Part shown: one piece after another, positions 59,557 to 64,000 of the stretch
Layout: the number at the start of each line of letters is the position of its first letter
How positions within the stretch are numbered: the stretch's first letter is position 1
Assembly (NCBI RefSeq): GCF_030407815.1
Contig: NZ_JASDCS010000006.1
Span: 248,001-312,000, forward strand
Origin: Psychrobacter sp. APC 3281
GTDB lineage: Bacteria > Pseudomonadota > Gammaproteobacteria > Pseudomonadales > Moraxellaceae
DNA length: 64,000 nucleotides
Reading direction: 5' to 3'
The notes under the pieces: generated by a model
Seen by the model: the letters and a program-made list of their open reading frames with translations, nothing else
Told to the model about the DNA's origin: nothing
The model's database searches: none
Made by a program: the position numbers and the translations under genes

Positions 59557-59929
59557 GTAGCTGACTTAAAAAGTTTAACTTTGTAAGGATGCCTTGATAG
59601 TGTATTTATCAGCATTCATATAATGTTTTGAACAGCGTATAAGCTCATAATAGGCATGATGTAGTTTTACTCGTCATGCCTTGTTATTGAATAAAACCTT
59701 ATTAATATGCCATTCGTAGAGCGAGCAGCTATCGGGCGAGTATTATCGCTCCTACTAGTCATATCGCTATATTATAGAGATGTTATTTGTTTGACATCAT
59801 CTATGGCTATATTAGTAATCGTTCAGAACGAGCTGTCTGCTAGATTTTAAGTAAGACTAAGATATCGAATAGAAATACAGCATTTAGAAATACAGCACTC
59901 CTATACATAACTATACTAAGGTGACTCTT
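59557..59929. other. rpsB-tsf intergenic region with hairpin
   Basis: About 370 bp, unusually long for this pair. AGGCATGA (59652) pairs with TCATGCCT (59674) in a hairpin with a 14-base loop, followed by a weak T-run (TTGTTATT), so it may be an attenuator. Near the 3' end the 13-base direct repeat TAGAAATACAGCA occurs at 59870 and 59885. No gene is seen. Confidence 0.55.
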
Positions 59930-60811
59930 ATGACAGAAGTAAAAGTATCTGCCAAAATGGTAAAAGAATTGCGTGACCGTACTGGTCTTGGCATGATGGA
60001 ATGTAAAAAAGCGTTAGAAGAATCAAACGGTGATGTTGAAGTTGCCATTGATAACCTACGTAAATCTGGTCAAGCTAAAGCAGCTAAAAAAGCGGGTAAC
60101 ATCGCAGCTGACGGCGCTATCATCATCGCTCAAGGCGAAAACAAAGCATTCTTGTTAGAAGTTAACTGCCAGACTGATTTCGTTGCAAAAGATGACAGCT
60201 TCACTGCATTTGCAGAAAAAGTTGCTAACCTTGCACTAGAAAACAACGTAACTGACGTTGCTGCTATCTCTGAATTGTCTTATGGCGAAGGTCAGACTGT
60301 TGAAGAAGCACGTGTATCTCTAGTACAAAAAATCGGTGAAAATATCCAGATTCGCCGTGTTGAAACACTTGAAGGTGCTAACATCGCTGCATACCGTCAT
60401 GGTCTACGTATCGGTGTAGTTGTATCTTTTGAAGGCGGCGACGCTGACACTGGTAAAAACCTTGCTATGCATATCGCTGCATTTAACCCTGTTGCTGTAG
60501 ATGACGAAGATGTTGCTGCTGACGTATTGGCACGCGAAAAAGACATCATCGAAGCAAAAGCTCGTGAGTCTGGCAAGCCTGACAACATCGTTGAAAAAAT
60601 GATCGAAGGTGGCCTACGTAAGTACCTAGACGAAGTAACTTTACTACGTCAGCCATACGTTATGGACAACGACAAGAAAGTTGGTGAAGTCCTAAAAGCT
60701 GAAGGCGTAAAAGTACTTGGCTTCAAACGTCTAGAAGTTGGTGAAGGCATCGAGAAGAAGCAAGAAGACTTCGCTGCTGAAGTTGCTGCAACTCAGGCCG
60801 CTAACAAGTAA
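59930..60811 (+). CDS. tsf: Elongation factor Ts
   Basis: EF-Ts recharges EF-Tu by catalysing GDP release. ATG 59930 ([19 protein letters not shown]) is the start, because AAGGTGA lies five bases upstream; the frame is also open from a GTG at 59921, which is part of that ribosome binding site. The 293-residue protein has the N-terminal [16 protein letters not shown] and [10 protein letters not shown], then the core domain with [12 protein letters not shown] and a C-terminal [19 protein letters not shown]. Length and motifs are standard. A strong bidirectional terminator follows. Confidence 0.98.
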   Translation: MTEVKVSAKMVKELRDRTGLGMMECKKALEESNGDVEVAIDNLRKSGQAKAAKKAGNIAADGAIIIAQGENKAFLLEVNCQTDFVAKDDSFTAFAEKVANLALENNVTDVAAISELSYGEGQTVEEARVSLVQKIGENIQIRRVETLEGANIAAYRHGLRIGVVVSFEGGDADTGKNLAMHIAAFNPVAVDDEDVAADVLAREKDIIEAKARESGKPDNIVEKMIEGGLRKYLDEVTLLRQPYVMDNDKKVGEVLKAEGVKVLGFKRLEVGEGIEKKQEDFAAEVAATQAANK

Positions 60812-60909
60812 GTATCAAATAGTGTTGGAATAGGCTGTGAGTCCTTAATTGTGGCTCATAGTTTGGCTTTATTACTCTTAATGCATCAAGATATAAAGCA
60901 TCCAAACAT

Positions 60910-60943
60910 AAAAAAGCCCATTAATTCGTTAATGGGCTTTTTT
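60910..60943. terminator. Bidirectional terminator between tsf and the transglycosylase gene
   Basis: AAAAAAGCCCATTAA and TTAATGGGCTTTTTT form a perfect 15-bp stem with loop TTCG. A-run and T-run on both sides allow it to serve both convergent genes. Confidence 0.95.
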
Positions 60944-60967
60944 ATGCCTGACTTTTAGATAATTGGC

Positions 60968-61774
60968 TTAGCGTAAAGCCGCATAGGCTGAGTTGGCATA
61001 GCTGGCACTATTCACATTGCTGCTAGTGCCATAACTGACATTTTGTAAGCCATTACTTGTACTGGTGCTACTGGTTTGATTGTTAGCACTGATACTCGCA
61101 CCAAACAGTCCTGTATCGTTCTTATACAAGCTATGATAACGGCTCATCACTCTTTGAACATAGTTACGTGTTTCTTTGAACGGAGGGATGCCACCGTATT
61201 TATCGACATTGCCTTCACCTGCATTGTAGCCTGCGACAGCATGTTCGACATTATTGTTGAAGCGGCGCATGAGCCACGCGATATATTTGGCTGATCCTTC
61301 GATATTATCTGCAGGGTTCCAAGGATTGCTGACATTGAAACGGCGCGCAGTCGCTGGCATTAACTGCATAAGGCCTTGTGCACCCACTGGTGAGCGTGCG
61401 TTTGGATTAAAAGCTGATTCGGTATGCATCATCGCTTTCATAAGGGCAGGGTCCACACCGTTGCGCTCAGCGGACGCACGAATGTAGCTGTCGTAAGAGT
61501 TGCGACTTCCGCTATTGCTAGCGGCACTGCTACCATAGCTATCGCTGCTTCCGTCATACATCTTGGAGTCTTTATAATAAGTGACTTTTACTTTTTTCGT
61601 AAACTTATCAAAATTTCCACTAGGATTGACATTGGTCAACAGTACTTGCCCACCTTTGTCTTTGTAGATATACATGTTGCCTGCATTGGCAGCGACAGAA
61701 AAGGTCGAAAGAGCAATTGCACTTAGTAAAAGGGGGGATAAGCAGCGAGTCATCAAAGTAGCCGTATTTATCAT
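60968..61774 (-). CDS. Lytic transglycosylase (SLT domain)
   Basis: This is an exported peptidoglycan lyase of 268 residues that makes 1,6-anhydro ends in the glycan. A signal peptide ends near SVAANA (residue 31). A short N-terminal region beginning MYIYKDKGGQVLLTN resembles DUF4124-type domains and is followed by a Ser-rich linker. The SLT domain has the catalytic Glu in AMMHTESAFNPNA, then SPVGAQGLMQLMPATA and VAGYNAGEGNVDKYGG, and ends ETRNYVQRVMSRY. A Ser/Asn/Thr/Tyr-rich tail of about 45 residues closes the protein. The ribosome binding site is weak. Which cell process it serves cannot be read from context. Confidence 0.93.
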   Translation of the reverse strand: MINTATLMTRCLSPLLLSAIALSTFSVAANAGNMYIYKDKGGQVLLTNVNPSGNFDKFTKKVKVTYYKDSKMYDGSSDSYGSSAASNSGSRNSYDSYIRASAERNGVDPALMKAMMHTESAFNPNARSPVGAQGLMQLMPATARRFNVSNPWNPADNIEGSAKYIAWLMRRFNNNVEHAVAGYNAGEGNVDKYGGIPPFKETRNYVQRVMSRYHSLYKNDTGLFGASISANNQTSSTSTSNGLQNVSYGTSSNVNSASYANSAYAALR

Positions 61775-62259
61775 AGTAAAATCACTTTTTATCGAATAAC
61801 AGCAAATTATTTTGCCTACATATGCATTGATTTAGGCGCTTAAGCGGTTACTGATTTTGCTGAATTATTTAGCTCACTGTGAGGACAGCAGCTTAGCAAT
61901 TATCACTTTCAATAAGGAACCACTTGCAATAGATACAAAAAATAATAGTTGCTTACTATAACATATAATAACTTTTTGGCGCATCAGATTGACAAACTAA
62001 GTTGTAAAATCAGATTTCTATTATTAAATAATCTTAGAGAAATCAATATACTAAATTTTCTAAGTGACTTAATGAGCCATTTGTAGTCGGTTTTTTCGTT
62101 TATGAATTCAGATAAATAAAGTGTCTCAATTTTTTAAGAAATAATAATGACATTTGAATAGTCGAGGTGATTTTCAATCTTAAATTGACAGTAGATAAGC
62201 CTATTAATGGTTAGGTTTTTAAAAATATAAGAGTAGTTTAGGTAGACTTTCAGTGATGA
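61775..62259. other. A/T-rich intergenic region between lrgB and the transglycosylase gene
   Basis: About 485 bp separate the transglycosylase gene from lrgB, both read on the minus strand. It must hold the transglycosylase promoter. I see no gene, RNA or convincing terminator for lrgAB in it. Confidence 0.45.
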
Positions 62260-62949
62260 CTAGATACCAATAGCGCTGATAAAGATAGGCACCCAAACCG
62301 CAGTAACCAACCCGTTCACTGCTAAGCCAAATGCAGCGTAACGTCCTGCTGTGTGACTGATTTGCCATGCCTCTACAGTACCAAATGCGTGGGCCGCTAA
62401 CCCCAGTGCTAGGCCTTTGGCACGGTCATCATTGATACCGCGGAACAAAAAGCGCGCGACCGTACCACCTATCAGACCTGAGACGATGATAATTAGGTTA
62501 GCCATTGCCAATGGTGCTTTGATTAAATCTGCGACACTCAAGCCAATCGGCGTAGTCACAGAACGGGTAGCGAAAGCCAATAGGGTCTCATGACTGAGCG
62601 AAAATAAGTAAGCCAACGACATGGGCAGTAATGCACCAACGACGCTAGCAATAGCGACAATTAGAGTGAGTTTTTTGACTGGTAAGCCTTTAAAGTTCAT
62701 CGCCGCTAATGGCACAGCCAAGAGTACTGTCACATATCCCAACAGATGGTCAAATACAGGTTTTGCCGCGCTGTAATAGTTGTTGTAATCCCACTGCAGT
62801 ACAAATAGGAAAACAAGTACTAGGACAAGTGCGGTAATGACCATCGGTAACCATGATAATTTACGTGCCAATACACGTGCAATTACGTGTGCTGCTAATG
62901 TCAATAATATTGCGGCTAGGGTTGCCATAAATACGCTGTCAAAAGTCAT
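62260..62949 (-). CDS. lrgB: LrgB/CidB-family membrane protein
   Basis: This is a 229-residue integral membrane protein of the LrgB/CidB family, with six to eight hydrophobic segments and the conserved ALLPMSLAYLFSLSHETLLAFATRSVTTPI and AHAFGTVEAWQISHTAGRYAAFG stretches (only parts are cited here by family pattern). In Staphylococcus, Lrg and Cid act with holin-like A subunits in autolysis control. Plant and other bacterial homologues move glycolate and other carboxylates. The role here is open. The start lies 16 bp after the lrgA stop codon, so both form an operon. Confidence 0.93.
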   Translation of the reverse strand: MTFDSVFMATLAAILLTLAAHVIARVLARKLSWLPMVITALVLVLVFLFVLQWDYNNYYSAAKPVFDHLLGYVTVLLAVPLAAMNFKGLPVKKLTLIVAIASVVGALLPMSLAYLFSLSHETLLAFATRSVTTPIGLSVADLIKAPLAMANLIIIVSGLIGGTVARFLFRGINDDRAKGLALGLAAHAFGTVEAWQISHTAGRYAAFGLAVNGLVTAVWVPIFISAIGI

Positions 62950-62965
62950 AATATCTCTCCGCAGC

Positions 62966-63400
62966 TCACGGCTGTCCCTTTTGCTCAGTGGTAGTCGTAC
63001 TATCAGTGTTTGCAGCGTGGTTGAGCCAGCGGTTGGCCAGTAATGCCAGTCCCCACAGTGGTATGAGCGTACTAATAATCATCGTTATCATCACACCCAG
63101 TAGCTCATCTCCTAGAGCAAATAGCAACAGGCCTGCACCAGCAGAAACTGGTAAAAAGGCAAAACCACTATCGACTAGTAACGTATTACTGGCCTGTGTG
63201 AGCCAGCTCGGTAATCCCTTGAGCAATCGCCACGCCATCAAAATAACAAACATCGCAACTAAGCCGACAATATTGGCCGCTTTTTCGATGCCTGCCATTT
63301 GACAGAGAACAACCGCCGTTTCTCGAACAACGATGACCATGGTCAACGTTAGAATTAACGCAAGCCATAGTGGGAGATGGGGAGAGTGAGCAGGCTTCAT
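62966..63400 (-). CDS. lrgA: LrgA/CidA-family holin-like protein
   Basis: This is a 144-residue small membrane protein with four hydrophobic segments. ATG 63400 (MKPAHSPHLPLW) is the better start; the open frame begins 14 codons earlier at a TTG without a ribosome binding site. The central AWRLLKGLPSWLTQASNTLL and the FLPVSAGAGLLLFA segment match the LrgA/CidA pattern, where a V/I-P-A-G-V/A-G element follows the third helix. It is upstream of lrgB in one operon. No LytSR or LysR-type regulator gene is beside it. Confidence 0.85.
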   Translation of the reverse strand: MKPAHSPHLPLWLALILTLTMVIVVRETAVVLCQMAGIEKAANIVGLVAMFVILMAWRLLKGLPSWLTQASNTLLVDSGFAFLPVSAGAGLLLFALGDELLGVMITMIISTLIPLWGLALLANRWLNHAANTDSTTTTEQKGQP

Positions 63401-63776
63401 AAGCAATTCTGGCCAAGTCAGATATAAATGGATGGTGTACAAAACAAAATGCGTGATCGCACCAAGAACACAACGTAGAAAATGATGCTATGCATACTGA
63501 TAGTAGCAATGATTCACTTTTAAAGTATTAACGCTATCTATCAATATTTGTTGAATGTATAACAGGCGATTATATAGAGAGTGAGGCAACTAATAAAGCC
63601 TATGCACCGTGACTCGTCATATCCAAAAAAAATAGACGATATCACTGGATATCGTCTATTCTATTTTAACGTAATATATAAGGGTCTGTGGGCTAAAAGT
63701 ATGAATCAAATGCTCATTCAATTACTGCCGCAAATGATTCACTTTCATAATAGTTGTTATTTTACAGGAACAACGA
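63401..63776. other. Region between lrgA and the last partial gene
   Basis: About 375 bp; contains the minus-strand terminator at 63625-63660 and presumably the lrgAB promoter. An overlapping plus-strand frame (63581-63940) was rejected. Confidence 0.5.
63625..63660 (-). terminator. Rho-independent terminator of the last minus-strand gene
   Basis: AATAGACGATATC and GATATCGTCTATT are perfect 13-bp arms with a four-base loop. On the minus strand it is followed by a T-run (A-run at 63625-63630 on the plus strand), about 115 bp after the stop codon at 63777. Confidence 0.9.
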
Positions 63777-64000
63777 TTATTTTTCTGAATCAGCTGTTTC
63801 TGAGTGTAATGCATCAAACTCGTCAAACGCTTTTTCTTCAGCCTCTGTCATGGTTGGCTCTTCAACGTCATCAACTTTTTCAAACTCTTCGAGTACCGGC
63901 ATCAGCAGTGTTGCTTGTGCAAGCGGCAACACATCGATAGGTTTCAAGTTTGCTTGACCCAGTAGCTGTCTTAGACGGTCACTTGGCAACCGAATCGTCA
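63777..64000 (-). CDS. C-terminal end of an unknown protein, cut by the window edge
   Basis: This is the last ~74 residues of a protein whose start lies beyond the window. The frame is open through base 64000 (TIRLPSDRLRQLLGQ...), so the TTG at 63989 is unlikely to be the start. The end is strongly acidic (EEFEKVDDVEEPTMTEAEE...), and the piece RLPSDRLRQLLGQANLKPID could be a helical segment. I do not recognise the family. The terminator at 63625-63660 supports transcription on this strand. Confidence 0.6.
   Translation of the reverse strand, partial: TIRLPSDRLRQLLGQANLKPIDVLPLAQATLLMPVLEEFEKVDDVEEPTMTEAEEKAFDEFDALHSETADSEK

Noticed and set aside
63581..63940. A plus-strand frame of 119 codons near the window end
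   Set aside because: It begins at GTG, overlaps the acidic minus-strand gene and its terminator, and has no ribosome binding site.

Overview
The window looks like chromosomal DNA from a Moraxellaceae gammaproteobacterium, most likely Psychrobacter; this is an inference, as no rRNA is present. The reasons are an SMC protein instead of MukB, the gene order zipA-ligA behind smc, the cluster lepA-lepB-DUF4845-rnc-era-recO-pdxJ, the minus-strand block cysM-exonuclease-rlmD-relA divergent from a GacS/BarA kinase, a LepB that starts with the Acinetobacter-like sequence MDFDFNLILV, and moderate G+C. I saw no prophage, insertion sequence, CRISPR array or rRNA operon. Most of the window is ordinary core genome.

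Layout: 1-6600 holds the end of a TSUP permease, an unknown protein, smc and zipA. 6.8-11.1 kb holds ligA followed 3 bp later by an A/T-rich TPR protein with a DUF2971-like end, the clearest sign of acquired DNA. 11.2-20.6 kb holds two small lipoproteins, ygiQ, an ammonium transporter with an unknown partner, another lipoprotein, and an Lrp regulator divergent from an EamA exporter. 20.7-25.1 kb holds smpB, coaD, a YfhL-type ferredoxin, bioA-bioD, RNase P RNA and a CAT-anticodon tRNA. 25.4-32.7 kb is the lepA-to-pdxJ cluster. 32.7-38.8 kb holds a FimT/GspH-like pseudopilin, ompA, typA, mscL and a small exported protein. 39.0-46.6 kb, on the minus strand, holds mutM, relA, rlmD, a DEDD exonuclease and cysM. 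47.1-53.4 kb holds gacS/barA, a crotonase and a Bcr/CflA exporter.

The most unusual locus is 53785-58300. A solute-binding lipoprotein without any ABC permease is followed by a membrane-bound CheA-like kinase (periplasmic domain, PAS-like region, HPt, CheA-type ATPase, but no CheW domain), a single-domain CheY-like receiver, and two tandem CheX-like phosphatase paralogues. It reads as a complete sensing, phosphorylation and dephosphorylation circuit without CheW, receptors, CheR or CheB, in a lineage that normally has no flagella. After it come rpsB and tsf, a lytic transglycosylase, lrgAB, and the end of an unknown minus-strand gene.

Where the longest open frame begins at a TTG or GTG but a better Shine-Dalgarno-led ATG lies inside, I used the internal start and say so. 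Domain assignments come from reading motifs by eye; no search was run.
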